A DNA stretch of 64,000 bases from Fodinibacter sp963747405 (GTDB lineage: Bacteria; Actinomycetota; Actinomycetes; Actinomycetales; Dermatophilaceae). Below the pieces are notes generated by a model. It was not told where the DNA came from. It ran no database searches and was given only the letters and a program-made list of their open reading frames with translations. Made by a program: the position numbers and the translations under genes. This document shows positions 25,695-33,253 of the stretch, piece by piece. Location: the NCBI GenBank assembly GCA_963747405.1, contig CAVVFG010000005.1, positions 124,001-188,000 of the forward strand. Reading direction: 5' to 3'. Every line of letters starts with the position of its first letter. Positions within the stretch are counted from its first letter, which is position 1.

Positions 25695-26291
25695 GTGACC
25701 ACGACGACCAGCCCCACGTCCGCTCCCGCCGCCACCCCGGTGGCGCCGCCGCCCGGCACCGGTCGGGTCCAGCTCGCGCTCAACGTCAGCGACCTCGAGG
25801 CGTCGGTGGCCTTCTACTCGGCGATGTTCGGGGTCGAGCCGCACAAGCGCCGCCCCGGCTACGCCAACTTCGCCATCGCCGAGCCTCCGCTCAAGCTCGT
25901 GCTCATCGAGACCAGCGAGTCGACCCGGGGCACCGGCACTGCCGGCGCCCTCAACCACCTCGGCGTCGAGGTGCCGTCCACCGACGCGGTCACCGGGGCC
26001 CGTGCCCGCTTCGTCGAGGCGGGCCTGGCCGCGTTCGACGAGAACGACACCACCTGCTGCTACGCCCTGCAGGACAAGGTCTGGGTGCACGACCCCGCCG
26101 GCACGCCGTGGGAGGTCTACACCGTCAAGGACGAGGACCCCGCGGGCGCCCGGCCGGCCACCGCGAGTCTGGAGATCCTCGGCGACGGCGCCTGCTGCAC
26201 GTCGGCGACGTCCGCCACCGCGGCACCTGCCGGCACGGCATCCGCAGCGGTCGCCGACGTGGCCCCGAAGGCGCAGGCCTGCTGCTCGTGA
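25695..26291 (+). CDS. arsI: ArsI/CadI-type dioxygenase (organoarsenical C-As lyase)
   Basis: Vicinal-oxygen-chelate enzyme of 198 aa. ArsI cleaves the carbon-arsenic bond of trivalent methyl or aromatic arsenicals using Fe(II). Ligand residues His88 (NHLGVEV) and Glu140 (TPWEVY) and the arsenic-binding pair Cys121-Cys122 (TTCCYA) are present. The tail carries two more CC pairs (167-168 and 196-197) in a low-complexity Ala/Thr region, possibly extra metalloid ligands. The GTG start has GGAGG 5 nt upstream. The stop overlaps the acr3 start by 4 nt (GTGA). Confidence 0.9.
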   Translation: MTTTTSPTSAPAATPVAPPPGTGRVQLALNVSDLEASVAFYSAMFGVEPHKRRPGYANFAIAEPPLKLVLIETSESTRGTGTAGALNHLGVEVPSTDAVTGARARFVEAGLAAFDENDTTCCYALQDKVWVHDPAGTPWEVYTVKDEDPAGARPATASLEILGDGACCTSATSATAAPAGTASAAVADVAPKAQACCS

Positions 26292-27364
26292 GCGCGACCC
26301 CCGACGCCCCGGCGCCGCCGGGCGACCAGGTCGCCGCCCGCCTGTCGACCCTCGACCGGTTCCTGCCGGTCTGGATCGGCCTGGCCATGGCGGCCGGCCT
26401 GGTGCTGGGCCGGCTCGTGCCGGGGCTCGGTGGCGCGCTGTCGGCGGTCGAGGTGCGCGGCATCTCGCTGCCCATCGCCCTGGGCCTGCTCGTCATGATG
26501 TACCCGGTGCTCGCCAAGGTGCGCTACGACCGGCTCGACAGCGTCACCGGCGACCGCCCGATGCTGGTCTCGAGCCTGGTGCTCAACTGGGTGGTCGGCC
26601 CAGCCCTGATGTTCGCCCTCGCCTGGGTGTTCCTCTACGACCTGCCCGAGTACCGCACCGGCCTGATCATCGTCGGGCTCGCCCGCTGCATCGCGATGGT
26701 CATCATCTGGAACGACCTCGCCTGCGGTGACCGCGAGGCCGCGGCCGTGCTCGTCGCGCTCAACTCGGTCTTCCAGGTGTTCGCGTTCGGCGCCCTGGGC
26801 TGGTTCTACCTGTCGGTGCTGCCCGGGTGGCTCGGGCTGCCGCAGGAGACGCTCGACGTCTCGCCCTGGCAGATCGCCGGCTCCGTGCTCGTGTTCCTCG
26901 GCATCCCGCTCCTGCTGGGCTACCTATCGCGCCGGCTGGGCGAGAAGCGTTGGGGGAGAACGGCCTACGAGCGCTCCTTCCTGCCCCGCGTCGGGCCATG
27001 GGCGCTCTACGGGCTGCTCTTCACCATCGTCGTGCTCTTCGCGCTGCAGGGCGACGCCATCACCGGCAACCCGCTCGACGTCGCTCGCATCGCCCTGCCC
27101 CTGCTGGCCTACTTCGCCCTGATGTGGGGTGGCGGGTTCCTCCTCGGCCGTTCCCTACGGATGCCGTACCAGCGCACCGCCACGCTCGCGTTCACCGCGG
27201 CGGGCAACAACTTCGAGCTCGCCATCGCCGTGGCGATCGCCACGTTCGGCGTCACCTCCGGGCAGGCGCTCGCCGGGGTGGTCGGGCCGCTGATCGAGGT
27301 GCCCGTGCTCGTCGCCCTCGTCTACGTCTCGCTCGCTCTCCGGAAGAGGTACCCCCATGGCTGA
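26288..27364 (+). CDS. acr3: Arsenite efflux permease, ACR3 family
   Basis: Arsenite exporter of 358 aa with 10 predicted helices. The conserved arsenite-path cysteine is in GLARCIAMVIIWNDLACGD, and the late AGNNFELAIAVAIATFG glutamate motif is diagnostic of ACR3. It starts on GTG overlapping arsI and ends 8 nt inside arsC, so the three genes are translated as a tightly coupled unit. The role is export of arsenite made by ArsC or released by ArsI processing. Confidence 0.94.
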   Translation: MSATPDAPAPPGDQVAARLSTLDRFLPVWIGLAMAAGLVLGRLVPGLGGALSAVEVRGISLPIALGLLVMMYPVLAKVRYDRLDSVTGDRPMLVSSLVLNWVVGPALMFALAWVFLYDLPEYRTGLIIVGLARCIAMVIIWNDLACGDREAAAVLVALNSVFQVFAFGALGWFYLSVLPGWLGLPQETLDVSPWQIAGSVLVFLGIPLLLGYLSRRLGEKRWGRTAYERSFLPRVGPWALYGLLFTIVVLFALQGDAITGNPLDVARIALPLLAYFALMWGGGFLLGRSLRMPYQRTATLAFTAAGNNFELAIAVAIATFGVTSGQALAGVVGPLIEVPVLVALVYVSLALRKRYPHG

Positions 27365-27776
27365 CCGCCCCTCCGTCCTGTTCGTCTGCGTGCACAACGC
27401 CGGTCGCTCGCAGATGGCCGCGGGCTGGCTGACCCGCCTCTCCGGCGGCGCGGTCGAGGTGCGCTCGGCCGGCAGTGCACCCGCCGACACGGTCAACCCG
27501 GCGGCCGTCGCGGCCATGCTCGAGGTGGGCATCGACCTCGCCGCCGAGGTGCCCAAGGTGCTCACCGCGGATGCCGTGCGCGCGTCCGACGTCGTCATCA
27601 CCATGGGCTGCGGCGACAGCTGCCCGATCTTCCCCGGCACGCGCTACGAGGACTGGGAGCTCGACGACCCGGCCGGGCAGGGGGTGGATGCCGTGCGCCC
27701 GATCCGCGACGAGATCCGGGCGCGCGTCGTGGGACTTCTGGCGAGCCTCGGCATCCAGCCCGCCGCGTCCGCCTGA
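27357..27776 (+). CDS. arsC: Arsenate reductase, low-molecular-weight phosphatase fold
   Basis: A 139-aa reductase. The P-loop CVHNAGRSQ (nucleophile Cys11) is followed by Cys85 and Cys89 in MGCGDSCP and the acid Asp in DWELDDPAG. This is the thioredoxin/mycothiol-linked class, not the glutaredoxin class. In actinobacteria the partner may be mycothiol/mycoredoxin, which sequence alone does not settle. It overlaps acr3 by 8 nt and is followed by a compact hairpin. Confidence 0.93.
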   Translation: MADRPSVLFVCVHNAGRSQMAAGWLTRLSGGAVEVRSAGSAPADTVNPAAVAAMLEVGIDLAAEVPKVLTADAVRASDVVITMGCGDSCPIFPGTRYEDWELDDPAGQGVDAVRPIRDEIRARVVGLLASLGIQPAASA

Positions 27777-27781
27777 CCCGT

Positions 27782-27797
27782 CTCCCCGGGCGGGGAG
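27782..27797 (+). terminator. Hairpin after arsC
   Basis: CTCCCC, loop GGGC, GGGGAG, starting 5 nt past the arsC stop; it is a short perfect stem likely to end the ars operon. Confidence 0.55.
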
Positions 27798-27893
27798 TGC
27801 CGGCTCCTACACCTCGAGTGGGTGCCGACGGGGCTGCTGGGGGCGACCAAGCCGAGCACCGAGCAAGCCGGATGGCGGCCGGGGGTTGTGCCG

Positions 27894-27939
27894 CGACATA
27901 TCGCGATATATCGTGAGTTTCGAACACGACATATCGCGA
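27894..27939. promoter_or_regulatory. Nested palindromes, likely PadR operator for the DUF4097-PadR operon
   Basis: An AT-rich island. CGACATATCGCGA occurs directly repeated at 27894-27906 and 27927-27939. ATATCGCGATAT (27898-27909) and CGATATATCG (27904-27913) are perfect palindromes. ATATATCGTG (27906-27915) pairs across 9 nt with CACGACATAT (27925-27934). It ends just before the GGGAG ribosome site. PadR proteins bind such AT-rich dyads, and the padR gene is the second gene of the operon, so autoregulation is inferred. Confidence 0.75.
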
Positions 27940-27950
27940 AAGGGAGTGCC

Positions 27951-28850
27951 ATGGCACACGAGTCCTGGGTCGTCTCCGGCCCACAGGTCATCGACGTCGA
28001 GGAGGTGCGCTCGCTGCGGGTGCAGCTGGTCGCCGGGCGCGTCGACGTCGTCACGCACGACGAGCCGGGCGTCCGCATCGAGGTGCACTCGGTGGACGGC
28101 CGCCCGCTCGAGGTGTCGCTCAGCGGTGGAGAGCTGCGGGTGGGCTACCAGTTCACCCTCGACGGGTGGGAGGGGTTCCTGGAGAAGTTCCGCAACTTCC
28201 GCGACAAGGACCGCGCCGACGTCAGCATCGCCGTGCCCCGCACGCTGCCCACCAAGGTCGGCACGGTGAGCGCCGAGGGGCTCGTGGCCGGCATCCAGGC
28301 GCCCGCCTCGGTCTCGACGGTCTCCGGCTCGATCGTGGTCGACGGCACCGGCGGCTCGCTGAAGGCGCACAGCGTCTCGGGCGAGGTCGTCGTGCGCGAC
28401 CACGCGGGTGAGCTGGCGCTGCACACGGTCTCCGGGGAACTGGCGGCGTCGGGCGCACTCAGCCGGGTGCAGGCCAACTCGGTCTCCGGTGAGCTCGCGC
28501 TCGACGTCACCTCCGGCAGCACGGTGGTCGAGGCCACCTCGGTGTCCGGCGACGTCACCGTGCGCCTGCCCCAGGGGGAACCGGTGAACGTGACCGCCAA
28601 CGCCGTCTCCGGGCGGCTCGTCGTCGACGGCGAGGACCACGGCGGCACCATGCCCGGCCGCAAGGTCGTGCTGCGCACCGACGGTGCCCGCAGCACCGTG
28701 ACGGCCACCACCGTCTCGGGCAACGTCACCGTGCTGCGGGGCGCGCCCGGCCTCCAGGACACCCGCGAGCCCCAGGACGTGCAGGACGTGCAGGACGTGC
28801 AGGACACCCCCCGCACCACCGGTGGCCACGGCGCAGACGGGATGCTCTGA
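27951..28850 (+). CDS. DUF4097-family beta-helix protein
   Basis: A 299-aa protein made largely of repeated short beta strands with the phrase VSG recurring about every 18-20 residues (TVSGSI, SVSGEV, TVSGEL, SVSGEL, SVSGDV, AVSGRL, TVSGNV), the DUF4097 right-handed beta-helix look. There is no signal peptide. Function is unknown; the family often sits beside PadR regulators and toastrack sensors. ATG 27951 has GGGAG upstream. The C-terminus contains a short QDV repeat. Its stop is 1 nt before the padR start codon. Confidence 0.82.
   Translation: MAHESWVVSGPQVIDVEEVRSLRVQLVAGRVDVVTHDEPGVRIEVHSVDGRPLEVSLSGGELRVGYQFTLDGWEGFLEKFRNFRDKDRADVSIAVPRTLPTKVGTVSAEGLVAGIQAPASVSTVSGSIVVDGTGGSLKAHSVSGEVVVRDHAGELALHTVSGELAASGALSRVQANSVSGELALDVTSGSTVVEATSVSGDVTVRLPQGEPVNVTANAVSGRLVVDGEDHGGTMPGRKVVLRTDGARSTVTATTVSGNVTVLRGAPGLQDTREPQDVQDVQDVQDTPRTTGGHGADGML
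28773..28805. repeat. 9-bp tandem repeat, about 3.7 copies
   Basis: CAGGACGTG repeats head to tail and encodes QDV units near the DUF4097 C-terminus. A 9-bp multiple keeps the frame, so copy number can vary without breaking the gene. Confidence 0.8.
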
Positions 28851-28851
28851 G

Positions 28852-29457
28852 ATGCCGCCCGTCTTCGCCCACGGCCAGCTGCGCCTGTACCTGCTGGCCC
28901 TCCTCGAGCAGCGGCCGATGCACGGCTACGAGGTCATCACCGCGCTGTCCGACCGGTTCGGGGGCACCTACCGCCCCAGCGCCGGCACCATCTACCCGCG
29001 GCTGGCCCAGCTCGAGGAGGACGGCCTCGTGCAGCGCACCGACGTCGAGCGGCGCAGCACCTACGAGCTGACCGGTGCCGGCCAAACCGAGCTGGAGGCG
29101 CGGCGAGGCGAGCTGGCGGCGCTCGAGCAGGGCATCGCCGAGACCGTGCGCGACCGGGCCGCCCGGGTGCGGGACGACGTGCGCGGCACGATGAAGGGGC
29201 TGCGGGCCGAGCTCGCCGCCGCCGCGCAGGAGGCCCGGGCGGGCGCCCCGCCGCGCACCGGCCCCCGGCGCGACGCCCGCTCGACCTCGCACGTGCGGTT
29301 CACCGAGGCCGACGCCCTGCTGCGCCGCTTCCGCGACGAGGTGCGGGCCGAGCTGCGCCGGGCCGACACCGCGGGCCGGCTGGAGGACCTCACCGTCGAG
29401 ACGCTGCGCACGGTGCTCGACTCGGCCCTGTCGGCGGTGCGCCAGACCGTTCGCTGA
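28852..29457 (+). CDS. PadR-family transcriptional regulator
   Basis: A 201-aa regulator with an N-terminal PadR winged helix (LYLLALLEQRPMHGYEVITAL ... SAGTIYPRLAQLEEDGL) and a helical C-terminal domain (about 95-200) for dimerisation. ATG 28852 is chosen because it follows the DUF4097 stop by 1 nt and matches the family start; an upstream start would lie inside that gene. It is expected to repress its own operon through the palindromes at 27894-27939. The effector is unknown. Confidence 0.88.
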   Translation: MPPVFAHGQLRLYLLALLEQRPMHGYEVITALSDRFGGTYRPSAGTIYPRLAQLEEDGLVQRTDVERRSTYELTGAGQTELEARRGELAALEQGIAETVRDRAARVRDDVRGTMKGLRAELAAAAQEARAGAPPRTGPRRDARSTSHVRFTEADALLRRFRDEVRAELRRADTAGRLEDLTVETLRTVLDSALSAVRQTVR

Positions 29458-29529
29458 GCGTGCCCGGCGGCCCGGCAACGACGTCGCCGGCCGGCAGCTC
29501 CAGCCGTGCGAGCGGGCAGGGCGGTTCCG

Positions 29530-29548
29530 CCACCACCGCAGGTGGTGG
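29530..29548 (+). terminator. Hairpin after padR
   Basis: CCACCACC, loop GCA, GGTGGTGG is a perfect 8-bp stem 72 nt after the padR stop and 13 nt before the HAD gene start. It probably separates the two units, though it also lies in the HAD promoter (CAGACT at 29550-29555). Confidence 0.5.
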
Positions 29549-29561
29549 GCAGACTGGCCCG

Positions 29562-30239
29562 GTGACCTCCCCGGCATCCGGCCAACAGCCCCGCTTCGCG
29601 ACCGTGCTCTTCGACCTCGACGGCACGCTGGCCGACACCATCCCGCTCATCGTCGCCTCCTACCAGCACGCCTTCCGCACCGTGCTCGCCGAGGAGGTCA
29701 CCGAGGCGCGGGCCCGGGCCTGGATCGGGCGGCCGCTGCTGCCGGCGCTGCTCGAGGAGAGCCCCGAGCACGGCGTCGAGCTCGACCGCGTCTACCGGGA
29801 GTGGAACCTCGCCAACACCGCACGGCGGATCCGTCGCTACGACGGGGTGCCCGAGCTGCTCGAGCAGCTCGCCGCCGAGGGCGTCACGATCGCCGTCGCG
29901 ACCTCCAAGCGGCGCGAGACCGCCCGGATCGCGCTGGTGGCCGTCGGCATCGACCACCTGGTCGACGTCGTCGCGGCCCTCGAGGACACCACTGCGCACA
30001 AGCCCGCCCCAGACCCGTTGCTGCATGCCGCCGCCTCCCTGGGCGTCGACCCGGCAGCCTGCGCCTACGTCGGTGACGCGACGGTCGACGTACTCGCGGC
30101 CCGGGCGGCCGGGATGTCCGCTGTGGCCGTCACCTGGGGCGCGGGGGAGCGAGACGCCCTGGCGGCCACCGGCCCGGATGCCCTCGCCGACACGGTCCCC
30201 GACCTCGCGGCATACCTCCTCGGCCGCGCCGACGGCTAG
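29562..30239 (+). CDS. HAD-family phosphatase, phosphoglycolate-phosphatase-like
   Basis: A 225-aa hydrolase. Motif I is LFDLDGTLAD (nucleophile Asp), motif II ATSKRRET, a lysine in HKPAPDP, and motif IV VGDATVDVLAA. The small helical cap fits the Gph/beta-phosphoglucomutase subgroup; the true phosphoester is unknown. The frame extends to 29460, but GTG 29562 is preferred because CAGACT ends 6 nt upstream and PRFATVLFDLDGT follows naturally. Its TAG stop is embedded in the -10 of the next gene. Confidence 0.85.
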   Translation: MTSPASGQQPRFATVLFDLDGTLADTIPLIVASYQHAFRTVLAEEVTEARARAWIGRPLLPALLEESPEHGVELDRVYREWNLANTARRIRRYDGVPELLEQLAAEGVTIAVATSKRRETARIALVAVGIDHLVDVVAALEDTTAHKPAPDPLLHAAASLGVDPAACAYVGDATVDVLAARAAGMSAVAVTWGAGERDALAATGPDALADTVPDLAAYLLGRADG

Positions 30240-30249
30240 AGTCGCCGCC

Positions 30250-31614
30250 GTGCACGGGAAGAGGTACGAGGAGAACAAGCACACCGAGCTCGCGGCGCTC
30301 GGGGATGCCGTCATGGCCTACGCCGAGGAGCGCGTGCGGATCTCGCCGCCCCTCGACCAGCCGATGAGCCAGGACGAGCTCGACCGACGCGTGGGGCAGA
30401 CCATCACGCCGGAGGGCTTCGGCGGCATCGCCACCATGCGGATGTTCGCCGAGGACCTCGCCCCCACCTGCCTGTCAACCGACCACCCGCGCTACCTGTC
30501 CTTCATCCCCTGCGCGCCCAGCGACGCTGCGGTGATGTTCGACCTGGTCGTCGGCGCCTCGTCCATCTATGCCGGGTCCTGGCTCGAGGGGTCCGGTGCC
30601 GTCTACGCGGAGAACCAGGCGCTGCGCTGGATCGCCGACCTGGCCGGGATGCCGGCGGGTGCCGGCGGCGTGTTCACCCCCGGCGGCACGATCGGCAACC
30701 TGTCCGCCCTGGTCTCGGCCCGCCACACGGCCCGGCGCACGGCAGCCGCCGGCATCCGGCCCAACCGCGTCGCGGCCACGGCGGGTGCGCACTCCTCGAT
30801 CGCGTCGGCGTGCGACGTCATGGACGCCGAGCTGGTCGGCGTGCCGGTCGACGGCCGGTGGCGGCTCACCGGCCCCGCGCTGCGCGAGGTGCTGGAGGCC
30901 CACGGCCCGGAGACCTTCTTCGCGGTCGTGGCCACCTGCGGCACCACCAACTTCGGCATCATCGACGACCTCGCCTCGGTGGCCGAGGTGTGCCGCGAGT
31001 TCGGGCTCTGGTTCCACGTCGACGGTGCCTACGGCGGGGCAGGTCTGGCCGCACCCTCGGTGCGCGACCTCTACGCCGGCGTCGAGCACTGCGACTCGTT
31101 CATCGTCGACCCGCACAAGTGGCTCTTCGCCCCGTTCGACTGCTGCGCCCTGCTCTACCGCGAGCCGGCCGAGGCCCGCGCCGCCCACACCCAGCGGGCC
31201 GGCTACCTCGACGTGCTCACCGAGGCCGACGAGTGGAACCCCACCGACTACGCCGTCGGCCTGACCCGCCGGGCCCGCGGCCTGCCCTTCTGGTTCTCCC
31301 TGGCCGTCAACGGCACCGACGCCTACCAGGCGGCGATCGAGCACACCCTCGACGTCGCGCGGTTCGCCGAGGCCGAGGTCGCCCGGCGGCCCTACCTCGA
31401 GCTGGTGCGTGACCGCGACCTGTCGGTGGTGGTCTTCCGGCGGCTGGGCTGGTCGGCAGCGGACTACCAGCAGTGGTCGGACCGGATGCTGGCCGAGGAG
31501 TTCGCGTTCGTCGTGCCGACCACGCACGCCGGCGAGACGCTGGCCCGCTTCGCGATCGTCAACCCGGAGACCAGCGACGACGACATCACGGCGATCCTCG
31601 ACACCATGACCTGA
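30250..31614 (+). CDS. PLP-dependent group II decarboxylase
   Basis: A 454-aa enzyme in the aromatic-L-amino-acid/glutamate/diaminobutyrate decarboxylase superfamily. The PLP lysine is about Lys290 in DPHKWLFAPFDC, with FHVDGAYGGAG and TPGGTIGNLSAL motifs. Substrate choice (aromatic amino acid, glutamate, diaminobutyrate) is not clear from these motifs. The GTG at 30250 is chosen because TAGAGT (30237-30242), overlapping the HAD stop, ends 7 nt before it; no ribosome site exists. Confidence 0.88.
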   Translation: MHGKRYEENKHTELAALGDAVMAYAEERVRISPPLDQPMSQDELDRRVGQTITPEGFGGIATMRMFAEDLAPTCLSTDHPRYLSFIPCAPSDAAVMFDLVVGASSIYAGSWLEGSGAVYAENQALRWIADLAGMPAGAGGVFTPGGTIGNLSALVSARHTARRTAAAGIRPNRVAATAGAHSSIASACDVMDAELVGVPVDGRWRLTGPALREVLEAHGPETFFAVVATCGTTNFGIIDDLASVAEVCREFGLWFHVDGAYGGAGLAAPSVRDLYAGVEHCDSFIVDPHKWLFAPFDCCALLYREPAEARAAHTQRAGYLDVLTEADEWNPTDYAVGLTRRARGLPFWFSLAVNGTDAYQAAIEHTLDVARFAEAEVARRPYLELVRDRDLSVVVFRRLGWSAADYQQWSDRMLAEEFAFVVPTTHAGETLARFAIVNPETSDDDITAILDTMT

Positions 31615-31685
31615 GCGGCCGCCGGGGTCGGTGGGACTGCCGTGGCAGTTGGTCCGCCGCCCGACACGCGCAGGCGCGGCCACGT

Positions 31686-31718
31686 CGAATGACATGGGTG
31701 TCATTCGCCCGTTAGAGT
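31686..31718 (+). promoter_or_regulatory. Palindrome over the DUF3263 promoter
   Basis: CGAATGACA, TGGG, TGTCATTCG (31686-31707) is a perfect 9-4-9 palindrome. Its left half supplies an ATGACA -35-like element and TAGAGT (31713-31718) follows after 18 nt as -10. A repressor bound here would block the promoter. The site is AT-rich for this DNA; a metal- or redox-responsive repressor is conceivable but not assigned. Confidence 0.65.
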
Positions 31719-31759
31719 GGGCGCTCAGCAACTACGGACGAAGGGTCGAGGACACACAC

Positions 31760-32053
31760 GTGAGCGCCGCCTCCGAACCGGTCAGCACGGCCGCCCCCAC
31801 CGAGGGGCTCTGCGAGCGGGACCGCGAGATCATCGCCTTCGAGCGGCAGTGGTGGAAGTACGCCGGCTCGAAGGAGACGGCGATCAAGGAGCTCTTCGAC
31901 ATGAGCTCGACGCGCTACTACCAGGTGCTCAACGCGCTGATCGACCACCCGGCCGCCCTCGAGCACGACCCGATGCTGATCAAGCGCCTTCGCCGGCTGC
32001 GCGCCAGCCGCCAGCGCGCCCGTTCGGCCCGCCGCCTCGGACTGGAGCCCTGA
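31760..32053 (+). CDS. DUF3263 protein
   Basis: A 97-aa protein with the DUF3263 domain: LCERDREIIAFERQWWKYAGSKETAIKELFDMSSTRYYQVLNALIDHPAALEHDP spanning about residues 20-75, then a basic tail. The SKETAIKELFDMSSTRYYQVLN segment reads like a small sigma-type helix-turn-helix and suggests DNA binding, which is inference. GTG 31760 has CGAGGA upstream, unlike the leaderless genes nearby. A strong terminator follows. Confidence 0.85.
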   Translation: MSAASEPVSTAAPTEGLCERDREIIAFERQWWKYAGSKETAIKELFDMSSTRYYQVLNALIDHPAALEHDPMLIKRLRRLRASRQRARSARRLGLEP

Positions 32054-32076
32054 GCCGCGGCCCCACCAACCAGTGA

Positions 32077-32106
32077 CGCCCGTCCGTGAGGGAAGCCGGA
32101 CGGGCG
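32077..32106 (+). terminator. Strong hairpin after DUF3263
   Basis: CGCCCGTCCG, 10-nt loop, CGGACGGGCG: a perfect 10-bp stem followed by TTGCTGT, 23 nt past the stop codon. Confidence 0.8.
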
Positions 32107-32300
32107 TTGCTGTGTGCCACCGGCGAAGTGGTCGGTGGTTCGGAGAGAGCGCACCCGGCATCCGTACTGGTCTTCGCCGACCTTGTAGGCGAGCGGCCGC
32201 TCCCCACTGGTTATCACGGCGTGTCGCCCGCGTTTCACCTGCACGGTCGGGGAGGGGCGGGCAGCGCGGGGGGCCGTCCGGGACGGACGAGACCAGCGAG

Positions 32301-32327
32301 ATGAACGAAATGAACGAAATGAACGAG
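32301..32327. repeat. Three 9-bp tandem units ATGAACGAA
   Basis: ATGAACGAA repeats three times in the 279-bp gap between the DUF3263 and DUF3349 genes, just past the DUF3349 stop. It could be read as MNE codons but no gene is supported. The rest of that gap after the terminator holds nothing I can name. Confidence 0.7.
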
Positions 32328-32332
32328 GCGTA

Positions 32333-32920
32333 TCAGTCCAGGTCGGGGTCGGGGAACTCCACCGGCCAGCCCTTCTTGGCCAGCTGGTCGCGCACCCGCC
32401 GCAGGTCGTTCTCGCTCGGCTCGGTGTGTGTGTACTCGGTGATGGCGGCGGCGATGTCGGAGGGCCCGGCCGGGGAGACGTCGGCCCGGCGCAGCGCCTT
32501 GGCGATCTTCTTCACCTCCGAGCGGGTGAGGCGGCGCTCGAGCAGGGCGATCAGGGGCATGTAGTCGTGCTCGGGCACGCCGCCGGGGTAGCCCTCGCGC
32601 AGCCAGGACACGATCCGGGCCAGTGCGCTGCCCTCCTTCGGCGGCGCGTCGTCGTCCTCCTCGTCACCGGCCAGCGGCCAGCCGCCCAGCACCAGCTTGG
32701 CGGCCACCCGCCGCATCTGGCTCTCCTCGGGCAGCAGCGCCGTGGCCGCGGTGTCGGAGATGACCCCGTCCTTGTGCAGGCGGCGCAGCACGTCGAGGGC
32801 CCGGTCGCCGCCGATGCGCTCCTGCAGCACGGCCAGCAGGGCGGCGCTCTCCTCGTCGGGCACTCCCTCCGGGTAGCCCTCGCGGATCCACTGCAGGACC
32901 GGTCCGGACAGCTGGTTCAT
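32333..32920 (-). CDS. Tandem DUF3349 protein
   Basis: A 195-aa acidic protein containing two DUF3349 units: residues about 8-90 and about 105-190. Each begins with W.REGYP.GVP and ends with a KLVLGGWP or QLAKKGWP strand. A DEEDDD linker joins them. DUF3349 proteins are small helical actinobacterial proteins of unknown role, normally single; a fused pair is somewhat unusual. The gene is followed (13 nt upstream on the same strand) by the small membrane protein and pitA, suggesting one operon. Confidence 0.85.
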   Translation of the reverse strand: MNQLSGPVLQWIREGYPEGVPDEESAALLAVLQERIGGDRALDVLRRLHKDGVISDTAATALLPEESQMRRVAAKLVLGGWPLAGDEEDDDAPPKEGSALARIVSWLREGYPGGVPEHDYMPLIALLERRLTRSEVKKIAKALRRADVSPAGPSDIAAAITEYTHTEPSENDLRRVRDQLAKKGWPVEFPDPDLD

Positions 32921-32933
32921 GAAGGGTGGTCTC

Positions 32934-33242
32934 CTACGACTTGTCGACGATGGTCGGGTAGAGGTGCTCGAAGCTGACTTCCTTGCCGAAGCCGGTCGCC
33001 ACGATGATCATCATGCCGACGACGATGCCGGCGATGACCACGGCGATGAGCAGGCCGGCGAACAGCCGGCTCGAGATCCGGGGGGTGCTGTGGATCTCGC
33101 CGGTGGCGTCGGCGTACGACGTCGAGCCGATGGTCAGCACCCGCAGGGCGAGGGCGTAGACGAACGGCAGGCCGGCGCCGAAGACCAGGCCGGCGATGAA
33201 GACCTTGCTCGCGCCCTGGAACAGCAGGTTGAGGGTGTTCAC
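32934..33242 (-). CDS. Small two-helix membrane protein downstream of pitA
   Basis: A 102-aa protein with a hydrophobic segment at about 15-37 and a second at about 60-83. The start ATG 33242 lies 11 nt after the PiT stop, so it is in the same operon. No family is recognised by name; a small accessory subunit of the transporter is a reasonable guess from context only. Confidence 0.72.
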   Translation of the reverse strand: MNTLNLLFQGASKVFIAGLVFGAGLPFVYALALRVLTIGSTSYADATGEIHSTPRISSRLFAGLLIAVVIAGIVVGMMIIVATGFGKEVSFEHLYPTIVDKS

Positions 33243-33253
33243 GGCATCCGTCC

